Positions 41,848 through 50,529 of a DNA stretch of 64,000 bases are shown here, in pieces; position 1 is the first letter of the stretch; the number at the start of each line of letters is the position of its first letter. Source of the DNA: Sinorhizobium medicae (GTDB lineage: Bacteria; Pseudomonadota; Alphaproteobacteria; Rhizobiales; Rhizobiaceae). The notes below the pieces were generated by a model. It was not told the DNA's origin. It saw only the letters and a list, made by a program, of their open reading frames with translations, and did no database searches. The stretch is taken from assembly GCF_007827695.1 (NCBI RefSeq), contig NZ_VITA01000016.1, positions 1-64,000 of the forward strand, read 5' to 3'. Position numbers and translations under genes: made by a program.

Positions 41848-42909
41848 ATGGATGACAAGACGAAAAACAGAGCGACGATGGCGCCGCCGGCCGAAGGCGG
41901 CAGGCCGACACTGAAGACGATCGCTTTCATGACCGGGCTCGGTATTACCACCGTCTCGCGCGCTCTGAAGGACGCTCCCGATATAGGCGCAGAAACCAAG
42001 GAACGCGTGCGTCTCGTCGCAAAACAGATCGGCTATCAACCGAATCGCGCGGGCGTTCGCCTCAGAACGGGCAAGACGAATGTCATTAGTCTGGTGCTGA
42101 CTCTGGAGGAAGAGATCATGGGCATCACCAGCCCCATGGTCATCGGCATCACCGAAATCCTTGCCGGCACCCAATATCACCTGGTTGTGACACCCTATAG
42201 TTCAACCAAGGATCCGCTCGGCCCCATCCGCTATATTCTCGACACCGGCGCAGCCGATGGCGTGATCATTTCGCGTACCGAACCCAACGACCCGCGGGTA
42301 ACGCTTTTAACCGAGCGTCACCTGCCCTTCGCCACCCACGGGCGTACCGAGATGGGCCTGATCCATCCCTATCACGATTTCGACAATGAGCGCTTCGCCT
42401 ACGAGGCCGTCCGCAAGCTCGTCGACCGCGGCAGGCGGCGGCTGGTGCTCCTGGAGCCACCGCCGAATCTAACTTTCCACACCCATATGCGCACCGGCTT
42501 CGAGCGGGGGCTGCGGGATTTCGGAGCGGAATCGGTGAGCTTTCATCAGGTCAATATCGACTACAGCCTCGTCGCCATTCGCGATGCGTTCGAGAGGCTT
42601 ATGCACTCTTCGGATGCCCCGGACGGCATCGTTTCCGGCAGTGGATCCGGCGCCATCGCGCTGATCGCGGGCGTCGAGGCGGCCGGCAAGAAGGTCGGCG
42701 ATGACGCCGACATGGTCTCCAAAGTGCCGAGCGATTTCCTGCGCTGGCTCCGGCCGGAGGTGATGACGATGTATGAGGATATCCGCATTGCCGGGCGCGA
42801 GCTCGCCAAGGCAGTGATCGGCCGCATCGAAGGCCACCCGCCGGATAAGCTTCAGAGCCTCAGCCAGCCCGAATTCCAGCCGCCGGTGGCGGGGCCGGCG
42901 AGATTGTAG
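41848..42909 (+). CDS. LacI family transcriptional regulator
   Basis: 353 residues from MDDKTKNRATMAPP; the second ATG (41878) is also possible. Helix-turn-helix PTLKTIAFMTGLGITTVSRALKDAPDIG with hinge NRAGVRLRTGKTNVISLVL, then the periplasmic-binding-like effector domain (ITSPMVIGITEILAGTQYHLVVTPY, AADGVIISRTEPNDPRV, FATHGRT, YHDFDNERFAYEAVRKLVDRGRRRLVLL). Typical of AglR-like sugar repressors of rhizobia. Divergent from the sugar operon it probably controls; the effector would be the imported glycoside or a product. Confidence 0.92.
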   Translation: MDDKTKNRATMAPPAEGGRPTLKTIAFMTGLGITTVSRALKDAPDIGAETKERVRLVAKQIGYQPNRAGVRLRTGKTNVISLVLTLEEEIMGITSPMVIGITEILAGTQYHLVVTPYSSTKDPLGPIRYILDTGAADGVIISRTEPNDPRVTLLTERHLPFATHGRTEMGLIHPYHDFDNERFAYEAVRKLVDRGRRRLVLLEPPPNLTFHTHMRTGFERGLRDFGAESVSFHQVNIDYSLVAIRDAFERLMHSSDAPDGIVSGSGSGAIALIAGVEAAGKKVGDDADMVSKVPSDFLRWLRPEVMTMYEDIRIAGRELAKAVIGRIEGHPPDKLQSLSQPEFQPPVAGPARL

Positions 42910-42972
42910 AGAAACCATCCGGATCAAGCCGTTGGGATGAAAAGAGAATCCGCGCCGCAGGCGCGGCAGGGC

Positions 42973-43236
42973 TCAAAACGCCGCGGCCGGCCAGTACTTG
43001 TCGTCGGCAAAATCGCTTGGGACGGGATTGAGCTGCTCGAGCTTTCCGGCAACGAAATCGATCTGCATCTTCAGATATTGAATGGGACCGGGGATAGGGG
43101 CGCCGGTTGCCAGGCTGCGCACACGCCACTGCTCATAACCCGCCGCCCTTATGCGCCTCTCCGCCTCGTCTCGGATGGTCATCGATTCGGCGGCCGTCAC
43201 CACCGCCTTACCCCCTTCGATCACTGTAAATTTCAT
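42973..43236 (-). CDS. Small hypothetical protein
   Basis: 87 residues, MKFTVIEGGKAVVTAAESMTIRDEAERRIRAAGYEQWRVRSLATGAPIPG then PIQYLKMQIDFVAGKLEQLNPVPSDFADDKYWPAAAF. A beta strand, a helix and a second strand-helix with good codon bias and GGCAGGCA upstream. No family recognised. It lies between the lacI-type gene and gnd, convergent with the former. Confidence 0.65.
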   Translation of the reverse strand: MKFTVIEGGKAVVTAAESMTIRDEAERRIRAAGYEQWRVRSLATGAPIPGPIQYLKMQIDFVAGKLEQLNPVPSDFADDKYWPAAAF

Positions 43237-43342
43237 TGCCTGCCTTCTCGAAGGGCTCCCTTGTTGAGATCTTAAACGCCGTGGCTTGCCTGGACGTGTC
43301 GTAAGAGGGACGGCCCAGCCGCCCCTCCTGACGCATGCGAAC

Positions 43343-44773
43343 TCAAGCGCTCAAGCCGCTGCCCCACGGCCCATGATGGCTGTCGGCGCCGTCGATGCGG
43401 TCGAAGCCATGGGCGCCGAAGAAGTCGCGCTGCGCCTGGATGACGTTTGCAGTGCCGCGGCCGCGGCGGTAGCTGTCGAAGTAGCCGAGCGCCGAGGCAA
43501 GCGCCGGTACCGGAAGACCTCCGAGGACAGCCGTCGAAACCACCCGGCGCAAGGCCCCGTCGGTCTCCTTGACCATGGCCGCGAAGGCGGGCGTGACGAT
43601 CAGATTCGCCGCATCGGGCGCCTTGGTGAAAGCCGTGGTGATCTCATCTAGGAACTGAGAGCGGATAATGCAGCCGGCGCGCCAGATCTTTGCGATCGTC
43701 GGCATCGGCAGGTTCCAGCCGAACTCGTTGGACGCAGCTGACATGACGGCGAATCCCTGCGCATAGGCGCCGACCTTGGCGGCGAGCAGCGCGTTTTCCA
43801 GATCTTTGATGAAGGCGTCCCTGTCGGTGACCCGGATCTCGCCGACCGGAGGCAGGCCGAGGATCTTCTCGGCCGCCTCGCGCTCCCCCTTCGCCGAGGA
43901 AATGCTGCGGGCTGCGACCGCAGCTTCGATGGCGGTCGCAGGCACGCCCATGTTCTGCGCCTCGATCACCGACCATTTGCCGGTGCCCTTCTGGCCGGCC
44001 TTGTCGAGGATCATGTCGACAATGGGATTGCCCGTCAGCGGATCGGCGGCCTTCAGCACCTTCTCGGTTATCTCGATCAGATACGAATTGAGTCGCCCCT
44101 TGTTCCAGGCGCCGAAGACCTCGCCGATCTCCTGTGCCGACATCTTCAGCCCGTCACGCAGAATGCCGTAAATCTCGGCGATCATCTGCATGTCGGCATA
44201 TTCGATACCGTTGTGGATCGTCTTGACAAAGTGTCCGGCGCCGTTCTCTCCGAGCCAGGCGACGCAGGGGTCGCTGTCATATTTCGCAGCGATCGAAGTC
44301 AGAACCTTCTCCACGCGCCGGTAGGATTCCTCCGTGCCTCCGACCATGATGGAGGGCCCATGCCGCGCGCCCTCCTCGCCACCGGAAACACCCATCCCGA
44401 TAAAGGTCAGGCCGGAGTCCTTCAGCGCATCGAAACGGCGCATCGTGTCGCGGAAATTGGCGTTGCCCGCATCGATCATGATGTCGCCCTTAGCGAGATG
44501 GGGTTTCAGCGCCTCCATCTGCTGATCGACCGGGTCGCCGGCTTTGATCATGATGATGATCGGACGCGGCGGGCGGATCGCGGCGACGAATTCCTGAATC
44601 GTTTCGCAGGGGACGATCTGATCCTTCAGAGCGCCGGCCTCCGCGTAAAATCTGCGCGTCGCATCAACCGTGCGGTTGAAAACGGCGATCTTGTTGCCTT
44701 TTTCAGCAATGTTGAGCGCCAGGTTCGAGCCCATGACTCCGAGACCGATTAGGCCGATTTCCGCCTGTGACAC
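43343..44773 (-). CDS. gnd: 6-phosphogluconate dehydrogenase, decarboxylating
   Basis: 476 residues with a GTG start (VSQAEIGLIGLGVMGSNLALNIAEKG). Rossmann motif GLGVMG, NRT (33-35) for NADP 2'-phosphate, signature IGMGVSGGEEGARHGPSIMVGG, catalytic Lys in GHFVKTIHNGIEY with His and Asn, and C-terminal WRAGCIIRSQFLDEIT. GAHGFDRID with the final HGPWG closes the active site of the partner subunit. Oxidises 6-phosphogluconate to ribulose 5-phosphate with NADP and CO2 release. Apparently monocistronic. Confidence 0.97.
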   Translation of the reverse strand: MSQAEIGLIGLGVMGSNLALNIAEKGNKIAVFNRTVDATRRFYAEAGALKDQIVPCETIQEFVAAIRPPRPIIIMIKAGDPVDQQMEALKPHLAKGDIMIDAGNANFRDTMRRFDALKDSGLTFIGMGVSGGEEGARHGPSIMVGGTEESYRRVEKVLTSIAAKYDSDPCVAWLGENGAGHFVKTIHNGIEYADMQMIAEIYGILRDGLKMSAQEIGEVFGAWNKGRLNSYLIEITEKVLKAADPLTGNPIVDMILDKAGQKGTGKWSVIEAQNMGVPATAIEAAVAARSISSAKGEREAAEKILGLPPVGEIRVTDRDAFIKDLENALLAAKVGAYAQGFAVMSAASNEFGWNLPMPTIAKIWRAGCIIRSQFLDEITTAFTKAPDAANLIVTPAFAAMVKETDGALRRVVSTAVLGGLPVPALASALGYFDSYRRGRGTANVIQAQRDFFGAHGFDRIDGADSHHGPWGSGLSA

Positions 44774-45139
44774 GTGGTTGCCTCCATTGGACAGGAGAGG
44801 CGGCCACAGGGCGCGATTGCGCGCGTGCCGGCCCCTCGAATTGATCTGCGCATGTCTGCCGACCCCGTGAAAAACAGGGCCGGACGGGCACGCGGCGGCG
44901 GAGGCTGTTTTGGCACTCAAATCGATTTACGACAAGCCATTCCTGACGAAATTGATCCATTTCCGGCCCCGCCTCTCCGCCTAGAGCACGCGCCGGGAGA
45001 CGCCCTTAACGTTCCGGAATGCATCTGGAACGAGCCGCAGGGGCAGATCGACCGCGAGATCTGGTCGCGCGATCAAAATCCCGCTCACAACGCCGGTGGA
45101 TGGCATTGACGCAGCGGCCGGGCGGCGCAACAAAAGGGA
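44774..45139. other. Divergent intergenic region, gnd to araC-type gene
   Basis: About 365 bases. An inverted repeat CGTTCC-(11)-GGAACG at 45010-45032 lies 108 bases before the AraC-type gene and might be a regulatory site. No gene is supported. Confidence 0.35.
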
Positions 45140-46057
45140 ATGGCAAAGCGCTGCCCCACAAACGAGGAGAGTTTCCCTGTCGCGCCCGAACGGCTTCAGC
45201 TGGGTGGCTTGGACAACAGCGGAAGCGTTGATTCGGTGCGGCTCCCGCCGCATTCTCTCGCGCAGACGAGCGGCGTCTACTGGGAGCAGCCGCCCCCGGA
45301 GGCGCTTGCCTCTCATTTCAAATGTCTTTGGGTTCATCGGATGCCGACCGGGAGCCCGGCGAACATAGCCATCGTACCCGATGGTTGCAGCGACATCATC
45401 TGGTCTTCGAAGGGGCTTGCTCTTGTCGGGCCGGACAGAGTTGCCGCCCTTATAACGGTTCCTGCCGGCGAAACGATTATCGGTGCTCGCTTCCGGGTCG
45501 GCGCGGCGGCATCGTGGTTGCGGACCCCGCTGCATGAGATCACCGGACGGACGGTGCCGTTCGATGAGCTCTGGGGTCGAAGTACGGACGAGACCGAGAC
45601 GCGAATGCGGGAGGCAGCGGACGTGCCTGAGCGGCTCCGTGTTCTTGCCGCCGACCTGCTCCAGCGCCGCGCCACCTCCCACTCCCCGCCGGCGGACCTG
45701 GCTGCTTGCATCGCCCGGATTGAGGCCGATCAACTGACATCGGGCGATCCCATCCGCGCCCTCCTCCAGGAGATCGGTATCAGCGAACGCACTCTGCGCC
45801 GTCACTGCCATGAGCATCTGGGTTACGGCGCAAAGACCCTCGACCGCATTCTTCGCCTGCAACGCTTCCTGACCGCCTGCCGCTGCGGGCCAGCGAACAC
45901 GCTGGCAAGCCTCGCTCTCGAGGCCGGCTACAGCGATCAGGCCCATCTGGCCCGCGAGGCAAGAACCCTCACATCCTTTACGCCGCGCGAAATCAAGCTG
46001 CAGTTGACCGGGCGCCCTGGCAGCGGGCAGGTGGGGAATCTTCGTTCAACGATTTGA
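45140..46057 (+). CDS. AraC family transcriptional regulator
   Basis: 305 residues. The N-terminal half (VYWEQPPPEALASHFKCLWVHRMPTGSPANIAIVPDGCSDIIWSS) is the DUF6597-type sensor of small AraC regulators: a W-E-P-L-YF-C-W motif, then VLPDG--DLIW. The C-terminal third is the AraC HTH pair (ISERTLRRHCHEHLGYGAKTLDRILRLQRFL, LASLALEAGYSDQAHLAREARTLTSFTPREI). Start uncertain; a later start before SLAQTSG would also fit. The SRPBCC and VOC genes 120 bases downstream are plausible targets. Confidence 0.85.
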   Translation: MAKRCPTNEESFPVAPERLQLGGLDNSGSVDSVRLPPHSLAQTSGVYWEQPPPEALASHFKCLWVHRMPTGSPANIAIVPDGCSDIIWSSKGLALVGPDRVAALITVPAGETIIGARFRVGAAASWLRTPLHEITGRTVPFDELWGRSTDETETRMREAADVPERLRVLAADLLQRRATSHSPPADLAACIARIEADQLTSGDPIRALLQEIGISERTLRRHCHEHLGYGAKTLDRILRLQRFLTACRCGPANTLASLALEAGYSDQAHLAREARTLTSFTPREIKLQLTGRPGSGQVGNLRSTI

Positions 46058-46175
46058 TGAGCTCATCACATAGCCGGCCCTGCATCATCGGCTTCAGCCT
46101 CGCGCCAGATAATGGCCGTTTGGTTCAAGACCGGTGCCCGGCGAAATGCTACAAATCGCTTCGATGGAGGACTGC

Positions 46176-46622
46176 ATGACGACGATGACATCCCGGATAA
46201 TACATATCTCGATCGAGCGCGACTGGCGCGAGGTCTATGCCTTCATGGCCGATCACGAGAGGATGCCATTGTGGGCCACGGGTCTCTCCTCCGGGCTCAC
46301 GCGCGACGGCGACGACTGGATCGCACCGGGCCCTCTCGGAAATGCCCGTGTCCGCTTCGCCGCCGACAACGAATTCGGCGTCGTCGATCATCTCGTGACA
46401 CTCGACAACGGCGCTCAGATTAACAATGCGCTCCGCGTCGTGCCGAATGGCGAAGGCGCGGAAGTCATGTTCGTCCTTCTCAGACAGCCCGAGATGAGCG
46501 ACTCGCAATTCGCCGAGGATGCGGAATGGGTCGAAAGGGACCTTGCCGCGCTCAAATCCATTCTGGAAACCGGCAGCCACAAGCAAGGAAGCGGTGAGGA
46601 ACATGGCAAGCAAAGGCAATGA
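46176..46622 (+). CDS. SRPBCC domain protein
   Basis: 148 residues from MTTMTSRIIHISIERDWREVYAFMADHERMPLWATGLSSGLT, START/Bet v1-like fold: the first strand with IxIxRDW-EVY-F--D---LPLWA is typical of polyketide cyclase/SRPBCC proteins. An upstream in-frame ATG at 46134 is possible. Cavity proteins of this class bind small hydrophobic ligands; no function is known here. Its last 20 bases overlap the VOC gene, so the two are translationally linked. Confidence 0.75.
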   Translation: MTTMTSRIIHISIERDWREVYAFMADHERMPLWATGLSSGLTRDGDDWIAPGPLGNARVRFAADNEFGVVDHLVTLDNGAQINNALRVVPNGEGAEVMFVLLRQPEMSDSQFAEDAEWVERDLAALKSILETGSHKQGSGEEHGKQRQ

Positions 46623-46956
46623 CAGTCGGATCGACTATGTCGAACTCGACGTTACGGACATCGCCGCGAGCAAGGCCTTTTACGGCGGTGCTTTCGGCTG
46701 GACGTTCACGGATTACGGCCCCGAATACTGCGAATTCTCCGACGGCCGCTTGACCGGCGGCTTTACCACACTTGGCGCGGTTCGCACCGGCGGTCCGCTC
46801 GTCATCATCTATGCCGACACGATCGAGGACGCTCAGCGCCGGGTCGAATCTGCAGGAGGCAAGATCGTAAAGCCAATTTTCACCTTCCCGGGCGGCCGGC
46901 GGTTCCATTTTGCCGACCCGGACGGCTATGAACTGGCCGTTTGGTCTGCCCAGTAG
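46603..46956 (+). CDS. VOC family protein (glyoxalase/bleomycin resistance fold)
   Basis: 117 residues from MASKGNDSRIDYVELDVTDIAASKAFYGGAFGWTFTDYGPEYCEF, the VOC beta-alpha-beta-beta-beta start. The second half (VIIYADTIEDAQRRVESAGGKIVKPIFTFPGGRRFHFADPDGYELAVWSA) contains the FxDPDGYELAVW ending. This belongs to the lactoylglutathione-lyase-like small proteins. Metal ligands are partly present (Glu in YELAVW), so activity is undecided. A good ribosome site GAGGAAC is embedded in the SRPBCC gene. Confidence 0.8.
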   Translation: MASKGNDSRIDYVELDVTDIAASKAFYGGAFGWTFTDYGPEYCEFSDGRLTGGFTTLGAVRTGGPLVIIYADTIEDAQRRVESAGGKIVKPIFTFPGGRRFHFADPDGYELAVWSAQ

Positions 46957-47005
46957 GTGGTTGGCCGCGCGCGCCTCTTGAGTGCCGGCATCGCCGCAGT
47001 AGTGT

Positions 47006-47092
47006 TCATTCGCCGAAGCGGATGAACAGGGCGCCGACGAGCCCGAAGACGACGATGCACTGCAGGATGAACATGGGCCATTCCTGTGACAT
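47006..47092 (-). CDS. 28-residue single-span membrane peptide
   Basis: Hand-translated: MSQEWPMFILQCIVV then FGLVGALFIRFGE and a TGA stop. One hydrophobic segment of about 19 residues (MFILQCIVVFGLVGALFI) is flanked by an acidic/aromatic N terminus and RFGE. A strong ribosome site GAGAGGAGGAAACGAC precedes the ATG by a proper distance, which is the main argument that it is translated. No homologous family is known to me. The peptide lies alone between the VOC gene and lpxXL. Confidence 0.5.
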   Translation of the reverse strand: MSQEWPMFILQCIVVFGLVGALFIRFGE

Positions 47093-47227
47093 GTCGTTTC
47101 CTCCTCTCGGTCGGATGCCGTCACGATTCTCTTTGCGCGCCCGCGTTCGCAGACAAGCCTACAATCGGCGCCAATTTAAGGAGACGGCAGTTTCGGAGGG
47201 AAAGCGATGTGCTTTTGAAGATCCGGC

Positions 47228-48157
47228 TCAAAGAGTCCGCTTGATGTGCCAGCGATCATGATACCAGAGCCACTGGCCCGGATATTCGCGAACCCAGCTC
47301 TCGACCTTGTCGTTCAGCATCTGCGCCGTTGCCGTGACATCGACGCTGCCGTCGGTTCTGCGGGGGATTTCGACCGCCGGCTCGAGCTCCAGCCGGAAGC
47401 GGTTGCCGGGTAGCCGAATGCAGCGGGCCGGGTAGACCTCGCAATTGAACTGGCGGACGAGCTTGGCTAGCAGCGGATTCGTCTGCACGTCCTGCCCGAA
47501 GAATTTCGTCTTCAGACCCTTGCGAAACTTCTGGTCGACGAGGACGCCGACGCCGCCGCCGCGTTCGAGCTGCCTGGCCAGGGCGAAGGAGGAGCCGGCG
47601 TGCGACGGCACGAGGTTGCCCATGCGCTGCCTGCGGAATTCAAATACCCGGTCGGCGAGGTAGGGATTGTTCGGAGGACGGAAGAGCACCGTCACGTCCA
47701 GACCGAAAGCGGAGCCTGCGACCGGCAGCATTTCGAAATTGCCGCTATGGGCCGTGAAGACGATGAAGGGCCGCGGATTGTCGCGCAGTTCCAGGAAGAG
47801 CGGGATGCCGGAAACATCCACCCTGCCCGCCTCAATGCGCGCCGGATCGAAGTCGAAGAGCCGATCGAGAAAGACATACTCGGCAGCGAGGCGTCCCATG
47901 TTGCCCCAGCTTTCCAGCGCGATCTCTTCGATCTCGGCATCGCTCTTCTCGGGAAACGCATTGCGCAGATTGATCAGCGTCAGCTTGTGGCGACCGGTCT
48001 TCGGACCGATCCAGCGGGCAACGCGATCCATGAAATTGATCGCTTTGTCCGGGGGGAAAAGCTTGAGGATCGTGAGAAGCAGCAGGACGAACTGCGCGAT
48101 CAGCCACTGGCGGAAACGATCCGCAGCAAGCACCAGCCTTGTGATCAGCATCCGCAC
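47228..48157 (-). CDS. lpxXL: Very-long-chain lipid A secondary acyltransferase LpxXL
   Basis: 309 residues (M3 at 48151 is an alternative start). LABLAT acyltransferase: an N-terminal membrane anchor LIAQFVLLLLTILKLFPP, NLRNAFPEKSDAEIEEI, the catalytic HX4E as HSGNFE in FIVFTAHSGNFEMLPV, and LVDQKFRKGLKTKFFG. The end WLWYHDRWHIKRTL is the W-W-H-RWK close of the family. It transfers 27-hydroxyoctacosanoate from AcpXL to lipid A at the inner membrane. Last gene of the acpXL cluster; stop codons and starts upstream are tightly packed. Confidence 0.93.
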   Translation of the reverse strand: MRMLITRLVLAADRFRQWLIAQFVLLLLTILKLFPPDKAINFMDRVARWIGPKTGRHKLTLINLRNAFPEKSDAEIEEIALESWGNMGRLAAEYVFLDRLFDFDPARIEAGRVDVSGIPLFLELRDNPRPFIVFTAHSGNFEMLPVAGSAFGLDVTVLFRPPNNPYLADRVFEFRRQRMGNLVPSHAGSSFALARQLERGGGVGVLVDQKFRKGLKTKFFGQDVQTNPLLAKLVRQFNCEVYPARCIRLPGNRFRLELEPAVEIPRRTDGSVDVTATAQMLNDKVESWVREYPGQWLWYHDRWHIKRTL

Positions 48158-48161
48158 GCGA

Positions 48162-49190
48162 TCAGTCCATCCGCAGCACGATCTTGCCGAAGATCTGGCG
48201 CGACTCCATCCGCTCCAGCGCGCGGTCGATGTCGTTAAGTCCGACCTCGGTGTCGATCACCGGATGCACGAGCCCGCGCGCCATTTTCTGCATGGCATTC
48301 GCCATGTTCTCCATGCGGCAGCCGAAGGAGCCGAGCAATTTCAGCTGCTGCTGGAAGAGCATCATCAGGTTCATGTCGGTCGAGACGCCGGAGGTCGAGC
48401 CGCAGGTGACAAGGCGCCCGCCCCGTTTCATCGACAGCATCGAACCCGCCCAGGTATCCTTGCCGACATGCTCGAAGACCACATCGACGCCCTTTTTCTT
48501 CGTCAGCTTCCGTACGACGCCCTCAAAACGATCGGTCCGGTAGTTGATGACATGGTCGGCGCCGAGCGCCTTCGCCCGCTCTATCTTGTCGTCCGAGCCC
48601 ACGGTGGTGATGACCGTGCAGCCAATCTTCTTGGCGAGCTGGAGCGCCGCCGAGCCGATGCCCGAGCCACCCGCATGGACGAGGATCGTCTCGCCCGGTT
48701 CGAGCCTGGCATTGTCGAACAGCATATGCTCGACGGTACCGAAGGTGACCGGGGCGAGTGCCGCACCAATTTCGTCGACGCCCGGAGGCGCCGGTACCAA
48801 CAGGCGCGCAGGAAGGTTGACCTTCTCCTGCGCGAAGCCGTCCAGATGGAATCCGTGCACGCCGCCCACATGCTCGCAGAGGTTGTCGCGGCCCTCACGG
48901 CACGGACGGCATAGGCCGCAGGTGCGCGCACCGTAGATCGAGACGAGCTGACCGGGAAGAACATTGGCGACACCCGACCCGATGCTCTCCACGACCCCCG
49001 ACGCTTCCGCGCCAATGACGAGCGGCATTTTCCGCTTGGCGAAAGCCATTCCGCGCCAGCCCCAAACGTCGATATGGTTGAGGGCGACCGCCTTGACCCG
49101 CAGCGTCACCTCGCCGGGGCCGGGAGCCTCCGGCTCCGGCAGATCGGTGATTTCAAGTTTGCGGTCATCGAGCAATTGCAGGGCGCGCAT
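48162..49190 (-). CDS. adh2XL: Zinc-type alcohol dehydrogenase of the acpXL cluster
   Basis: 342 residues, medium-chain dehydrogenase. Structural zinc cysteines are in TCGLCRPCREGRDNLC (CxxCxxCx7C). The coenzyme loop is ILVHAGGSGIGSAALQLAKKIGC, quinone-reductase style. The catalytic-zinc Cys of true ADHs near residue 40 is replaced: NHIDVWGWRG has no Cys, so the enzyme is closer to the crotonyl-CoA/enoyl reductase branch. In this conserved rhizobial cluster it probably performs a reduction during very-long-chain acyl synthesis. Start after GGAAAGACC. Confidence 0.88.
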   Translation of the reverse strand: MRALQLLDDRKLEITDLPEPEAPGPGEVTLRVKAVALNHIDVWGWRGMAFAKRKMPLVIGAEASGVVESIGSGVANVLPGQLVSIYGARTCGLCRPCREGRDNLCEHVGGVHGFHLDGFAQEKVNLPARLLVPAPPGVDEIGAALAPVTFGTVEHMLFDNARLEPGETILVHAGGSGIGSAALQLAKKIGCTVITTVGSDDKIERAKALGADHVINYRTDRFEGVVRKLTKKKGVDVVFEHVGKDTWAGSMLSMKRGGRLVTCGSTSGVSTDMNLMMLFQQQLKLLGSFGCRMENMANAMQKMARGLVHPVIDTEVGLNDIDRALERMESRQIFGKIVLRMD

Positions 49191-49233
49191 GGTCTTTCCT
49201 TTGCGGAAGGCAGATATTCGGTCTTCGAGCGGA

Positions 49234-50517
49234 TCAAGCCGGCTCGGCGGTCATGACAAGGCTGGCGTTCTGCCCGCCGAAGCCAAAGGAATTCGACAGC
49301 ACTGCGGTCACCTGCTGACTGCGCTTCACGTTCGGCACGACATCGAGAACGATCGCCGGGTCCGGGTTCTGGTAGTTGATCGTCGGCGGCAACGTGCCAG
49401 TGAGCATCGTCTGCAGCGAGAAGACCGCCTCGACCGCGCCGGCTGCCGTCAACGTGTGGCCGATCATCGACTTGTTCGACGAAACCGGAATCGACGGCAG
49501 CCGCTCGCCGAATACCGCAGACATCGACAGATATTCCATCTTGTCGTTTTCGGGCGTTGAGGTGCCATGGGCATTGATGTAACCGATCCCGCCCTCGTCA
49601 ATACCGGCATCGGCCAATGCCGCGCGGATCGTCGCGATCGCCGGCCCGCCATCGGGCGAGGAGCGCGTGCGGTGGAAGAGGTCGGCCTTTTCGCCGCAGC
49701 CCTTGAGAATGCCGTAGATGCGGGCGCCGCGTGCGACCGCCGCCTCCAGTGATTCAAGCACCAGCGTGGCAGCACCTTCCGCGATCACGAATCCGTCGCG
49801 GTCCTTGGTGAATGGCTTGGAGGCTTTTTCCGGTGGATCGTTCTGGGTGGAGAGTGCCGACAGCAGCGAGAAACGGATGAGCGCTTCCGCGCTGACGGAA
49901 CCGTCGGTCGCGACCGTGAGCGCCCGGTCGGTCCGACCCTGACGGATAGCCTCCACGCCAAGCTGAATGGCTGTCGCCCCCGACGCACAGGCAGTCGAAA
50001 GAGTCACCGGAAGGCCGCGTGTGCCGAAACGATCTGCAAGGCGCTCCGAGATGGAGCCGAAGAGCACGGCCTCGTGGAAGACCGGGTCGGCCTTCTGCCG
50101 CATCGCCGCGAGGAAGCGGTTATAGGCATCTCCCGGCTGGCTCGATGGCGGCGAGCGGTCGGCAAGCTCGAAGCGGGCATTCCATTCGGGCTCGATCGGA
50201 GGGGCCGCCAGGAAAAGCGGCCCGTTGAAATCGCCGGAAAGACCGGCCTGCGCCAAAGCCTCCAGCGTCGTCTCGCGCGCCATGGCATAGGAGCGCTCGA
50301 CGGCATTTTCCGCAGGAATCTCGATGAAATCGACCGTGCCGCTGATGCGGGTGGAAAGTGCGTCGGTCGGGAAACGGGTTATCTTGTGAATGCCCGAAAC
50401 GCCCCCGGTCAGTGCCGACCAATTGTCTTCGAGACCTTGCCCGAGCGAAGTTATGACGCCCATGCCGGTGACGGCAATGATCGGACGGCCGAGATGGTCC
50501 TTATACGCCTTGCTCAT
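49234..50517 (-). CDS. fabF1XL: Beta-ketoacyl-ACP synthase II type, FabF1XL (active-site intact)
   Basis: 427 residues. The full catalytic triad is present: C177 in STACASG, H317 in NAHGTST and H354 in MIGHTLTAAG, plus the Lys in SSNKSMIGH. It therefore should decarboxylate malonyl-ACP and extend acyl-AcpXL. Family knowledge: this is the ketosynthase of the C28 hydroxy fatty acid pathway of rhizobial lipid A. It begins 12 bases after the stop of fabF2XL, whose product lacks the Cys; the two probably form a heterodimer. Confidence 0.93.
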   Translation of the reverse strand: MSKAYKDHLGRPIIAVTGMGVITSLGQGLEDNWSALTGGVSGIHKITRFPTDALSTRISGTVDFIEIPAENAVERSYAMARETTLEALAQAGLSGDFNGPLFLAAPPIEPEWNARFELADRSPPSSQPGDAYNRFLAAMRQKADPVFHEAVLFGSISERLADRFGTRGLPVTLSTACASGATAIQLGVEAIRQGRTDRALTVATDGSVSAEALIRFSLLSALSTQNDPPEKASKPFTKDRDGFVIAEGAATLVLESLEAAVARGARIYGILKGCGEKADLFHRTRSSPDGGPAIATIRAALADAGIDEGGIGYINAHGTSTPENDKMEYLSMSAVFGERLPSIPVSSNKSMIGHTLTAAGAVEAVFSLQTMLTGTLPPTINYQNPDPAIVLDVVPNVKRSQQVTAVLSNSFGFGGQNASLVMTAEPA

Positions 50518-50529
50518 TATTCGAGCTCC

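Noticed and set aside
43353-43360. Possible frameshift at the gnd 3' end
   Set aside because: The frame ends normally with HGPWGSGLSA and the length is the standard 476 residues.
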